This document shows, piece after piece, positions 1-8,663 of a DNA stretch of 24,542 bases; within the stretch, counting starts at the first letter, position 1; the number at the start of each line of letters is the position of its first letter. The stretch is from positions 1 to 24,542 of the forward strand of contig CACXHH010000041.1 of assembly GCA_902767455.1 (NCBI GenBank). The letters run 5' to 3'. Made by a program: the position numbers and the translations under genes. This DNA is from an uncultured Eubacteriales bacterium (GTDB lineage: Bacteria > Bacillota > Clostridia > Christensenellales > Borkfalkiaceae). The notes under the pieces are model-generated. The model was not told the DNA's origin. It made no database searches and saw nothing but the letters and a program-made list of their open reading frames with translations.

Positions 1-3
1 AAA

Positions 4-75
4 TATCACTTGCCGAAAGGCAAATATAACTCGGCGTAAGCCGAATATAACTTTGACGACAGTCAAAATATAACT
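4..75. repeat. Array of short hairpins separated by ATATAAC, truncated by the window edge
   Basis: Three consecutive short inverted repeats are visible: TTGCC/GGCAA at 10-14 and 19-23 with loop GAAA, TCGGC/GCCGA at 31-35 and 40-44 with loop GTAA, and TTTGAC/GTCAAA at 52-57 and 62-67 with loop GACA. Each is followed by the same linker ATATAAC (24-30, 45-51, 68-74), and the window begins with the related ATATCAC. A weaker fourth element, GCC/GGC, lies at 76-84. The stems differ in sequence but keep pairing, while the linkers are constant. The array continues upstream out of view. It is not a CRISPR array because the units are only about 21-23 nt and the variable part is itself self-complementary. 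The function is unknown. Confidence 0.75.
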
Positions 76-111
76 GCCTAAGGCTTTTGCGGCTCACGAC
101 GCCTAAGCAAT

Positions 112-176
112 AACGGTTTTTGCTTGATGAAAGCAAGCAAAAACGTTAATATATATATTTTCGGGATTTTTCCCGA
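112..176 (+). promoter_or_regulatory. Hairpin-rich leader before the secreted-protein operon
   Basis: A long hairpin spans 112-147: GTTTTTGCTTG at 116-126 pairs with CAAGCAAAAAC at 134-144, with AAC/GTT pairs outside it and one bulged G. It is followed by an AT-rich run, not a clean T-tract. A second hairpin, TCGGGA/TCCCGA at 161-166 and 171-176 with a TTTT loop, ends just before the ribosome binding site AGGAGG at 181-186. The structures could be mRNA 5' stabilisers, an attenuator, or the end of the preceding transcript. I see no convincing sigma-A promoter in 1-190, so the promoter may lie upstream of the window. Confidence 0.45.
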
Positions 177-190
177 GTAAAGGAGGATAT

Positions 191-1021
191 ATGAAAAAAA
201 GACTTTGGGCTGTGCTCATAGCGCTGACGCTGTCTATGACTACGTTCATGACCGCGTGTCAGATGAGCACTAATTTCAACGGCAACACCGATCCCGTGGA
301 ACCGACAGTAATCGGCGGACCTACGAGTTCGGACCCCGACGCGCCGGTATCAGGCGCGGTTGACGTTACCGAGAAGAGCTCCGAACCGGGCGAACAGCCT
401 GAGAGCAAACCTTGGACACCCGCGATAATCGACGACGACCCCGATAAGAGCATCGGTGACGACGTTATCGACGATTCCGCGCGTTACGTCTACGACAATG
501 CGACCGTAAGCTTCACGGCGGCGAACGGCGGATATTCAACTTCCGGCAGCGGCGCTCTTTACAACCTGACCGCAACGAGAAACGATTCTCTTATCGTCAG
601 CACGACCGAGTCTTCACCCTTTGGTTACGGCACGTTCTCCGCGACGTTCAAACCCGTTGCCGACGCCGATATCGGTATCGTATTCGGGCTTGACAGCACC
701 AGCAACTACTTCTGGGAAGGCAGGGGAATCAACTATTATTTCTTCTTCCTTGGCAGAGACGGCAAGAACGCCTTCCTCGGCGAAACGAAGAACGGCGAGT
801 GGTATACGTGCACTTATAAAGCTTTCACCTTCAACACTATCGAAGAGTTCAATCTCAAAGTAGTGTTGCGCGGCACGAAGATCTGTTGTTACGTAAACGA
901 CGAACTCGTTTTCGGCTATCGCGACGCAAACGTCCTTAAGGGTACCCGTTGGGGCGTTCGTAGCGGAGCCGCCAACGTGACTTTCTCGAACATCTTCGTA
1001 ACAAACGACTATCTGTATTGA
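191..1021 (+). CDS. Small lipoprotein with one jelly-roll (DUF1080/LamG-like) domain
   Basis: The product has 276 residues. The N-terminus is a lipoprotein signal: a basic start, a hydrophobic stretch and the lipobox Met-Thr-Ala-Cys with Cys23. Residues 24-95 form an acidic linker rich in Pro, Asp, Ser and Glu, typical of a spacer that holds a domain away from the membrane. Residues 96-276 resemble concanavalin-like/DUF1080 jelly-roll domains, and the end (GVRSGAANVTFSNIFVT) matches the ends of the jelly-roll domains in the next gene (for example GVRNSVANVTFKDVS). The likely role is glycan or cell-surface binding on the outer face of the membrane; no catalytic residues are recognisable. The start is set by AGGAGG at 181-186. 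The stop lies 15 nt before the next start, so the two genes should be cotranscribed. The fold is inferred from repeat pattern and family resemblance only. Confidence 0.8.
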   Translation: MKKRLWAVLIALTLSMTTFMTACQMSTNFNGNTDPVEPTVIGGPTSSDPDAPVSGAVDVTEKSSEPGEQPESKPWTPAIIDDDPDKSIGDDVIDDSARYVYDNATVSFTAANGGYSTSGSGALYNLTATRNDSLIVSTTESSPFGYGTFSATFKPVADADIGIVFGLDSTSNYFWEGRGINYYFFFLGRDGKNAFLGETKNGEWYTCTYKAFTFNTIEEFNLKVVLRGTKICCYVNDELVFGYRDANVLKGTRWGVRSGAANVTFSNIFVTNDYLY

Positions 1022-1036
1022 TCGGGAGGAACGTTT

Positions 1037-4000
1037 ATGAATAAATTATTTAGAACGCTTTTACTCGGCGTATTGAGCGCCATGCTTGCGTTTACGGCGT
1101 TCGCTTTCGCGGCATGTGACAAAAACGCGGGAAACGACGGAGATTCTTCCGATACGCCTTCAATCGGCTACACCGTTACGTTTGAAACATTCGGCGGCAC
1201 GCAGTACTCTCCGCTGACTACCGAAAACGTACTTCAGAAAGTAAAATTACCTACCCCCGAACGCGACGGTTACGCTTTCGACGGTTGGTTCGATAACGAA
1301 GAGTTAGAGGGCGAAGCTCTCGGCGAATATTATCTTCCCACCGCTGACGTAACTATTTACGCGGCTTGGCAGGCTGCGACGTTTACCGTGGCTTTTGAAT
1401 CTAACGGCGGCACTGAATACGAAGACGTTACCGTGACCGGCGCGGCTGTAAACCTTCCCGTGCCCGCCAAGGAACACGCGACGTTCATGGGTTGGTACGA
1501 CAACGCCGAATTCACGGGCTCCGCGCTTTCGGGCGCTTACGTTCCCGCCGCAAACGTAACTTTATACGCGGCTTGGCAGGAAGACGTTTACTACACCGTA
1601 ACGTTTGACAGCAACGGCGGCACGAAGCACGCTTCTTACAAGGACTACGGCGAAGGCGCCACTCTTCCCGAAGCCTTCAAGTACGGCTACGAATTCCTCG
1701 GTTGGTACGAAGACGCCGATTTGAGCGGCGAAGCTCTTTCGGGCGAATACGTCGCCACCGCCGACGTAACTTTGTACGCCAAATACCGCAAGGTCACTTA
1801 CCTTTATTTATATTACGGTCAGACGGGCAATTACGACAGATTATCTTTTGCCGAAAAGACTACCGTAAACCTTGCCGACTACACTCCCGCTCCCCTCACT
1901 ATCGAAGGTACCGAATGTCCCTTCCTTAAATGGGAATACGACTTATACATGGGTTTAGACGAAGCCGTTCCCGCGACTATCACGGTAGCCGACAAAGATA
2001 TCTATCTCGTCGCGACCTACGATACGTCCGCGCTCCCCGCTAAAGACAGACTCGAAACTTTAGACGACGGCTCCGTCCGCACTACGGGCAACACCGCGGC
2101 GGTCCTTATCGAAGAAGGCACCGTTCCCGGCGCTTACTCGGTAGACATAACCATCCGTAAAGGCAAATCGGGCGCGGCTAACCTCGCGTTCAGAATGACG
2201 AGAAGCGCAAACGATTACGCTTACGAAGACGCAGGCACCTGGTATATAGCCGCAGGTATCGACGGTACCGCAGGTACCCCGTACGCTTGCCGCGTTACCA
2301 ACGGCGCGTGGTCGAGACTTCTGAGCCTTGACTTCGGTTCTGCTCCTAAAGCCTGGCAGACGAAATGGAACTCCGCGAACGGCGGCGATCTCGTCAAGTT
2401 CAACATGATGGTCATCGACTGCGGTAACTACTTCGATATGTATATCGACGGCGCGTTTACTTACAGAGTAGATATATCGGCTTTCTCGGCGAGCTTCACC
2501 GGCACCGGTTTAGGTTTGAGAAGCAGTCAGACGGGCGCGGTATATTCCGACTGGGCTACCGCTTCCATCTACAAGGTCACGTTCAACACCAACGGCGGTG
2601 AAGCTATCGCCGACACCGTTTACGGCCTTGGCGCTCTCGTTTACGAAACTCCCGTTAAGGAAGGTTACGTATTCGACGGTTGGTATTACGACGAAGCTCT
2701 CACCAACCCCGTGAACGACGCGGCTCCCGAAATCACTTCCGACGTAACGCTCTACGCTGCGTGGAGAGAAGCTCGTTACTCCGTAACGCTTATGAAGAAC
2801 GGCGAAGTATATCGCGTTCTCGGTTACGAAGACGGCGCTCTCAATCTCCCCGTACTCGCCAACGAGCCTAACAGAATATACGGCGGCTGGTTCTACGATC
2901 AGGCTTTCACTCAGCCCGTTGACGAAGAATATCCCGAAATCACTTCCGACGTAACGCTCTACGCAGGCTGGAGACTTCCGACTCACTCCAACGTTTCCGG
3001 CTCGATGGCAAACGGTTACTTCGTGGGCGACGGCAGCAGCGTTTCCGCGGTATTCGCCGAAACCGACGCGCCTTACAACAAATATCAGGCTACCCTGAAC
3101 TATACCAAGGGCATCGGCGGCGCGGGCGGCCCCGCGTTCCGTATGAGAGTTCTCGGCGATAACTCTTACGAAGCTACTTCGCAGTACTTCGCGACGGTCG
3201 TTTCGCCTTCGAGCGGCTCTCTCGGCGTCATCAGCGTAAACGGTCTTAACGGCTCCAGCTACGCAAGACTTACCGACAACAACAGCGACCTGGCTCTTAC
3301 TACGCTCCCCGCATCGTGGCAGAATAAGTTCAATTCTACGGCGAGCGGCGCGCAGTTCACCGTAACAGTTACCGTTATCGACTACGGTTCTTCCTTCACG
3401 GTATATCTCGACGACGAACTTGCCGTTACCGTAACGATAACCACCGACCCCGGCAACACTTTCGTCAGAATGTACTACCCCGGACAGACGGCTTCGTTCT
3501 CCAACTTTAACCGCGACGTATCTTCCTTCGACGGCAAAGGCTTCGGTATCCGTTCGTCGTCTAAGAACGTCACCGTCAAATACGCGCATACTCCCGCTTA
3601 CGACGTTTCCTTCTCAAGCGACGAAGGTACCGTTTCCAAAGCCTGCTTCGTAGGCGACGCCATAACCGAAACGGCTCCCGACACGGGCGTTCTCACCGAG
3701 AACGACGGCGCTGTCGGTTACCGCAAGATATTCAAAGGCTGGGCTTACACGCAAGGCGGCGAACTCGTCACGACCATCGCAGGTCCGCAAACGCTCTACG
3801 CCGTTTACGAAAGAGTAGACATGATCACCGTTTCCTACGACGGCGACAACGGCGAAGCGCTTTTCTATCAATATTATAATAGCGGCGAAGATCTCGTTCT
3901 TCCCGAAACTTCCTTCAAGCAGGGTTACACCGAAGGCGAAACCACTTACGGCTACACCTTCATCGGTTGGTACGACGGAGATACGGTCGTGGAAGGCGGC

Positions 4001-7000
4001 ACGGTCACCGAAAACGCTTCCTACAAGGCTAAATACTCGCTCACTACCGCTCATACCGTAAGCTTTGCCACGAATATCGAAGGCTATACGCTTGAAAACG
4101 CTATCGTCGCCGAAGGCGAAACGCTTACGCTTCCCACGGCTTCTTACGAAGGTTACCGCCTTGACGGATGGTACACCGACGAAGCTATGACGGCGGCTTA
4201 CACCCCCGCTCCCGTTATGACGAGCTTCAAGCTTTACGCCAAATTCGTCAAACTCGTGACCGTTACCTTCTACAACGGCGAAACGCTCGTTGATACGCAG
4301 ATAATTGATATCAACGCGACGGCGACGCTTCCCGTAGACCAGACCAAGTCGGGTATCACCAAAGAAAACGGCAACACCGTCACCTACACCTTCGCGGGTT
4401 GGGAAGATAAAGACGGCGCCGCCGTCACCGACGATACCACTTACGGCGCCGACGCTGCTATCTACGCAATCTTTGAAGCTCACGAAAAACGCCGCGGCGC
4501 TGACGTCACTTACGACGAAAACGGCAACGCTCAATACTCCTGGACGGGTACTCCTTCGGGCGGCTTCGTTCTCCCCGGTATCGAACAGAAGAGCGGTGAA
4601 TTCAACTTCACGCTCGACACTACCTTCGCAAGCAATACGGTAGAACTTCGCGCGGTACTCTTCTCCAACAACGAAGGTCAGCTCGTAAATATCCCCGGCA
4701 ACGATACCGACGGATATATCTTCCTTGATTACTATCTCGCAAGCGGCAGGATCAATCTCGGTTCGAGAATAACCAAAACGAGCGGTCAGCCTTGGGGCTT
4801 TGCTCCCGACGCTATAAAAGACTGCGCTTACAAGAGATACGTTACTTCCTTGAAGATAGGCGACCCGCTCCACGTCGATTTCAAGATTATGTACGGCGTG
4901 AAGGATAACGGCAACGGCTGGATAAAGGCTTACCTTAACGGCGACCTTATCATCGTTTACGGTCTTACCGAAGAAGAACTCAACGGCGAACCGGTATACG
5001 GCAACATCTGTACCGACGCTAACGGCGGCGCCGCCGCGGCTCGCGCCAAATTCGTCGCCTGGATGGAAGACGTCAAGTACTACAAGATAGGCTTCACCGC
5101 ATGGCAGTCGCTTGCTCCCGCAGGCAATTTCATGGGTATGTCGAACATCTCCGTCAACCCCGTATACACCGTGACCGCAAAGAACGGAACGGAAACGGTC
5201 GACACGATGCTTTGGTCGAGCGGCAAACTCTACGCTCCCGAAATGACTTCTTCGGCTACTTCGATCTTCACCGGTTGGTATTACGACGAAGCCTGCACGA
5301 ACGCGGTAGATCTCGATAACCCCGTATTCGCTTCCGACGCGAATATCTACGCCGGATTTGAAGACGCGGCTTACGTCGTAACGCTCGTAAAAGACGGCGC
5401 GACTTACACCGAAATAGGTTATACTTCGGGCGCTATCGCGCTCCCGACGCTCGTCAACGAGCCGAACAAAGTGTTCACCGGTTGGTATTACGACCAAGCT
5501 TGCACTAACGCCGTCAACGCGGATGAACCCGCCATCACCGATAACGCCACGCTTTACGCGGGTTGGAGAACTCCTACGAGCTCTAACCTTAAATACGAGA
5601 ACGGCGTTTACTCGGTAGGCACCGGCTCCAACGTCGCGGCGATAATCGGCTTTGCCGATGACGGCGTTGCCGAATACGTTATGAACGTCTCTTACGTAAA
5701 GAAATCCGGCGGCGCGGCAGGTATCATCTTCCGTGAAAAACTCACGGGTGATAACTCTTACGAATCGACCGCTCAATATCTCGGCGCGGTCGTCGGCCCC
5801 GATAGCGGCGGCATGGACGTTCTTGCCGTAAACTACAAATACGCAAGATTGGTTCCTAACGTTCCGCTTACGAGTCTTCCCGCCGCATGGCAGGCAAAAT
5901 TCAACGCCACGGCTGAAAACGAAGCTTTGTCGTTTACGATGAAGATAATCGATTACGGTACGTACTTCGAAGTCTATATCGACGGCGATCTCGCGTTTAA
6001 ATCGGATCCCGCGAGCAACGATATTTCGGCGTTCGACGGAAACGGCTACGGCGTTCGTTCTTCCAACAAGAAGTTGTCGTTCACGATGACGTACGAAAAA
6101 CTTCTCAACGTAACTTACGTCGACGGCGACGTGACGACCAAAGAAACGGTCAAACCGGGCGCTATAACCAAGACGCTCGAAGACACCGGCATCATTTCGG
6201 AAGGCGATAGCGAATACCGCATGAAATTCATGGGTTGGTCGCTCACCGAAAACGGCGAACTCGTCACCGAGATAACTTCCGACGCGACTCTTTACGCGGT
6301 CTACGCAAAAGTCAACGTTTACACCGTGACTTTCGATCCCGACAACGGCGACGAAGTCATAACTCAGAAGTATGACGCGGGCGAAGCTCTCGAGCTTCCC
6401 GCCGCCGCGTTCAAACAGGGCTACACCGAAAACGGCACCACTTACGGCTACACCTTCCTCGGCTGGTACGACGGCGAAACCGCCGTCACCGTCGGCGCGG
6501 TAAACGCAAACGCGGCTTACGCCGCCAAGTACGAAGTAGCGGTAGCTCATACCGTAAGCTTTGCTACGAATATCGAAGGCTACACGCTTGAAAACGCCAT
6601 CGTCGCAGAAGGAGAAACGCTCACGCTTCCCACGGCTTCTTACGAAGGTTACCGCCTCGAAGGCTGGTACACCGACGAAGCTATGACGGCGGCTTACACC
6701 GCTTTTCCCGTCACGGCAAGCTTCAAGCTTTACGCCAAATTCGTCAAACTCGTGACCGTAAGCTTCTACAACGGCGAAACGCTCGTAACTTCGGCTACCG
6801 TCGATCAGGGCGCTACGGCTACTCTTCCCGCCGCTCAGACCAAAGCGGGCGAAACCAAGACGAACGGCAACACTCTTACTTACGCCTTCGCGGGTTGGGA
6901 AGATAAAGACGGCGCCGCCGTCACCTCTGGCACGACTTTCGGCGAAGATACTTCCGTTTACGCTTCCTATACGGTTACCGAAAAACGTCGTGAAGCGTTC

Positions 7001-8644
7001 GTCACTTACGACGAAAACGGCAGCGAGATCTACACTTGGACGTCTCAACCCACCGGCGGCTTCAGATTGCCTTTTGAAAAAATCGAAAACGGCGAATTCA
7101 AGGTTTCGATGACTTCCAAACGCACTACTGCCACTACTGACTTCAGACTTTGCTTGTTTATGGATACACAAGGTCAGCTCGTAAATATCCCCGGCAACAC
7201 TACCGACGGTAATATCTTCCTTGACTACTATCTCACCAGCGGTCAGGTAAACCTCGGCGCAAAACTCACCGGTAACAGCGATCAGCCTATGGCGGTCAAT
7301 ATAACCGACTTAAAGGCGTGCGGATATAAAGATTATTATTATTCCACGCTTCCCGGCGACGACTTCACGGTAGACTTTAAAGTTCAATACGGCGTGAAGG
7401 CAGACGGCAGCGGTTATATCAAATGCTATATCAACGACGATCTCGTTCTCGTTTACGGTCTTACCGCGGCGGATCTCGTCGGTGAAACTCTTTACGGCAA
7501 GGTAGTTACTAATACTAAGACGAACACTTGGGGAAACAAATTCAACGCATGGATGAGCAACGTCAAATATTTCGACGTCGGCCTTAACTTCTGGGAACCC
7601 GTTACTCCTATCGGCGACTCGCTCAAATTCTACGCTACTTCTTTAAAGCCGACCTACAAAGTGACTTATATGAACGGAACGACCGCTCTTGGAACCAACT
7701 TCTGGGCTGAAGGCGCTCTTGCCGCTCCGCAACTTGCTTCTACCGAAACGTCGGCGTTCACCGGTTGGTATTACGACGAAGCCTGCACTCTTCCCGTAGA
7801 CGTTTACGCTCCCGCAATCACCGCCGATACTACTCTTTACGCCGGCTTTGCCGAACCTACATACACCGTAACCCTTATGAAAGACGGTAAACAGTATTCG
7901 ACGATAGCTTACGCTTCGGGCATGCTCGGAACGTTACCCGCTATCGCAAACGAGAGCAACAGGATATTCAACGGTTGGTATTACGACGAAGCTTGCGCTC
8001 TTCCCGTAGACGTTTACGCTCCCGCAATCACCGCCGATACTACTCTTTACGCCGGTTGGAGACTTCCTAAAGCTCTTCTTATCGAAAAAGACGGCGCTTA
8101 CTATTCGTCTTACGTAGCTCAGAACACCGCGGCTGTTTTCGGAACGCTTGAAAACGGCATTCCGGCGGAAGGCACATACAACGAGATATCCGAAACGCTC
8201 GTTCTTCCCGCGTTCGGCTCCACCGGTCTTGCGTTCAGAATGGATTTAAAGACCGACTACGCGTTTGAAACGGCGGGCTCGTCCTATATTGCCGTACAAG
8301 TCCTTGCAGGCGGCGGTTTACGCGCCTCGAGAGTTCTTAACGGACAATGGAAGAGACTCGACCCCAACAACCAAGATATAGGTCTTACGAGTCTTCCCCA
8401 AACGTGGCAGGATAAGTACAACGCGGCAGGCGGTAAAAACGTTACCGTAACGCTCACCGTAAGAGATTACGGCAAGTACTTCGAAGTCTATATCGACGGC
8501 ACGCTCGCCTACACTTACGGGCAAAACGGCGAAACAGAAGATCTTACCGTCTACACCGGCACCGGTTACGGCGTAAGAAATTCCGTTGCCAACGTGACCT
8601 TCAAAGACGTCTCCGCCAAAAGCGTAGCCGTCGAAGGCAACTGA
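1037..8644 (+). CDS. Giant surface lipoprotein with InlB-like repeats and jelly-roll domains
   Basis: The product has 2535 residues. Lipobox Ala-Ala-Cys places the lipidated Cys at 27, giving N-terminal membrane anchoring; no LPXTG or C-terminal membrane span is present. I count about 18 InlB B-repeat/Listeria-Bacteroides-type units (VTF.SNGG ... GW..D ... TLYA.W). They occur as repeats 1-4 (about 44-326), 5-6 (512-646), 7-10 (853-1149), 11-12 (1375-1511), 13-16 (1690-1978) and 17-18 (2205-2342). Six jelly-roll domains alternate with them, at about 329-512, 647-853, 1149-1375, 1512-1690, 1980-2205 and 2343-2535; four or so carry GxGxRSS-type endings. Such proteins usually act as adhesins or ligand-binding scaffolds, and no enzymatic motif is visible. 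The ribosome binding site GGGAGGA precedes the start, and the gene sits between a lipoprotein and a phosphoesterase in one operon. Unit count and domain borders are read by eye. Confidence 0.85.
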   Translation: MNKLFRTLLLGVLSAMLAFTAFAFAACDKNAGNDGDSSDTPSIGYTVTFETFGGTQYSPLTTENVLQKVKLPTPERDGYAFDGWFDNEELEGEALGEYYLPTADVTIYAAWQAATFTVAFESNGGTEYEDVTVTGAAVNLPVPAKEHATFMGWYDNAEFTGSALSGAYVPAANVTLYAAWQEDVYYTVTFDSNGGTKHASYKDYGEGATLPEAFKYGYEFLGWYEDADLSGEALSGEYVATADVTLYAKYRKVTYLYLYYGQTGNYDRLSFAEKTTVNLADYTPAPLTIEGTECPFLKWEYDLYMGLDEAVPATITVADKDIYLVATYDTSALPAKDRLETLDDGSVRTTGNTAAVLIEEGTVPGAYSVDITIRKGKSGAANLAFRMTRSANDYAYEDAGTWYIAAGIDGTAGTPYACRVTNGAWSRLLSLDFGSAPKAWQTKWNSANGGDLVKFNMMVIDCGNYFDMYIDGAFTYRVDISAFSASFTGTGLGLRSSQTGAVYSDWATASIYKVTFNTNGGEAIADTVYGLGALVYETPVKEGYVFDGWYYDEALTNPVNDAAPEITSDVTLYAAWREARYSVTLMKNGEVYRVLGYEDGALNLPVLANEPNRIYGGWFYDQAFTQPVDEEYPEITSDVTLYAGWRLPTHSNVSGSMANGYFVGDGSSVSAVFAETDAPYNKYQATLNYTKGIGGAGGPAFRMRVLGDNSYEATSQYFATVVSPSSGSLGVISVNGLNGSSYARLTDNNSDLALTTLPASWQNKFNSTASGAQFTVTVTVIDYGSSFTVYLDDELAVTVTITTDPGNTFVRMYYPGQTASFSNFNRDVSSFDGKGFGIRSSSKNVTVKYAHTPAYDVSFSSDEGTVSKACFVGDAITETAPDTGVLTENDGAVGYRKIFKGWAYTQGGELVTTIAGPQTLYAVYERVDMITVSYDGDNGEALFYQYYNSGEDLVLPETSFKQGYTEGETTYGYTFIGWYDGDTVVEGGTVTENASYKAKYSLTTAHTVSFATNIEGYTLENAIVAEGETLTLPTASYEGYRLDGWYTDEAMTAAYTPAPVMTSFKLYAKFVKLVTVTFYNGETLVDTQIIDINATATLPVDQTKSGITKENGNTVTYTFAGWEDKDGAAVTDDTTYGADAAIYAIFEAHEKRRGADVTYDENGNAQYSWTGTPSGGFVLPGIEQKSGEFNFTLDTTFASNTVELRAVLFSNNEGQLVNIPGNDTDGYIFLDYYLASGRINLGSRITKTSGQPWGFAPDAIKDCAYKRYVTSLKIGDPLHVDFKIMYGVKDNGNGWIKAYLNGDLIIVYGLTEEELNGEPVYGNICTDANGGAAAARAKFVAWMEDVKYYKIGFTAWQSLAPAGNFMGMSNISVNPVYTVTAKNGTETVDTMLWSSGKLYAPEMTSSATSIFTGWYYDEACTNAVDLDNPVFASDANIYAGFEDAAYVVTLVKDGATYTEIGYTSGAIALPTLVNEPNKVFTGWYYDQACTNAVNADEPAITDNATLYAGWRTPTSSNLKYENGVYSVGTGSNVAAIIGFADDGVAEYVMNVSYVKKSGGAAGIIFREKLTGDNSYESTAQYLGAVVGPDSGGMDVLAVNYKYARLVPNVPLTSLPAAWQAKFNATAENEALSFTMKIIDYGTYFEVYIDGDLAFKSDPASNDISAFDGNGYGVRSSNKKLSFTMTYEKLLNVTYVDGDVTTKETVKPGAITKTLEDTGIISEGDSEYRMKFMGWSLTENGELVTEITSDATLYAVYAKVNVYTVTFDPDNGDEVITQKYDAGEALELPAAAFKQGYTENGTTYGYTFLGWYDGETAVTVGAVNANAAYAAKYEVAVAHTVSFATNIEGYTLENAIVAEGETLTLPTASYEGYRLEGWYTDEAMTAAYTAFPVTASFKLYAKFVKLVTVSFYNGETLVTSATVDQGATATLPAAQTKAGETKTNGNTLTYAFAGWEDKDGAAVTSGTTFGEDTSVYASYTVTEKRREAFVTYDENGSEIYTWTSQPTGGFRLPFEKIENGEFKVSMTSKRTTATTDFRLCLFMDTQGQLVNIPGNTTDGNIFLDYYLTSGQVNLGAKLTGNSDQPMAVNITDLKACGYKDYYYSTLPGDDFTVDFKVQYGVKADGSGYIKCYINDDLVLVYGLTAADLVGETLYGKVVTNTKTNTWGNKFNAWMSNVKYFDVGLNFWEPVTPIGDSLKFYATSLKPTYKVTYMNGTTALGTNFWAEGALAAPQLASTETSAFTGWYYDEACTLPVDVYAPAITADTTLYAGFAEPTYTVTLMKDGKQYSTIAYASGMLGTLPAIANESNRIFNGWYYDEACALPVDVYAPAITADTTLYAGWRLPKALLIEKDGAYYSSYVAQNTAAVFGTLENGIPAEGTYNEISETLVLPAFGSTGLAFRMDLKTDYAFETAGSSYIAVQVLAGGGLRASRVLNGQWKRLDPNNQDIGLTSLPQTWQDKYNAAGGKNVTVTLTVRDYGKYFEVYIDGTLAYTYGQNGETEDLTVYTGTGYGVRNSVANVTFKDVSAKSVAVEGN
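2975..8062 (+). repeat. Two tandem copies of a 2.5-kb coding unit
   Basis: The block 2975-5569 (865 codons) and the block 5570-8062 (831 codons) have the same module order: jelly-roll A, four InlB-like repeats, jelly-roll B, two InlB-like repeats. Both begin directly after a Tyr-Ala-Gly-Trp-Arg end, and the same ending occurs again at 8057-8062. Identity is high at DNA level in parts. For example, the stretch starting at 4052 recurs at 6548, an offset of 2496 nt or 832 codons, with mostly silent differences. This points to a segmental duplication that was later partly diverged or homogenised. Confidence 0.8.
7762..8055 (+). repeat. 84-nt near-identical direct repeat at 210-nt spacing
   Basis: Positions 7762-7845 and 7972-8055 differ at only two sites over 84 nt. 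The copies encode the second half of adjacent InlB-like repeats 17 and 18 (GWYYDEAC.LPVDVYAPAI). The first halves of the same repeats are clearly diverged. The offset is exactly 70 codons, so the reading frame is kept. This fits local gene conversion or recent unequal recombination. Confidence 0.85.
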
Positions 8645-8663
8645 TCAAAAGGAGAAACAGATC

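Noticed and set aside
1..84. CRISPR array
   Set aside because: The variable segments are self-complementary hairpins, the constant part is only 7-8 nt, and no cas genes are present.
3614..7171. Very long minus-strand open frame opposite the giant lipoprotein
   Set aside because: It mirrors the repeat structure of the plus-strand gene, has no ribosome binding site or recognisable domain, and is explained by biased codon use on the coding strand. The same applies to minus-strand frames at 2510-3589, 9207-10277 and those opposite 18619-24542.
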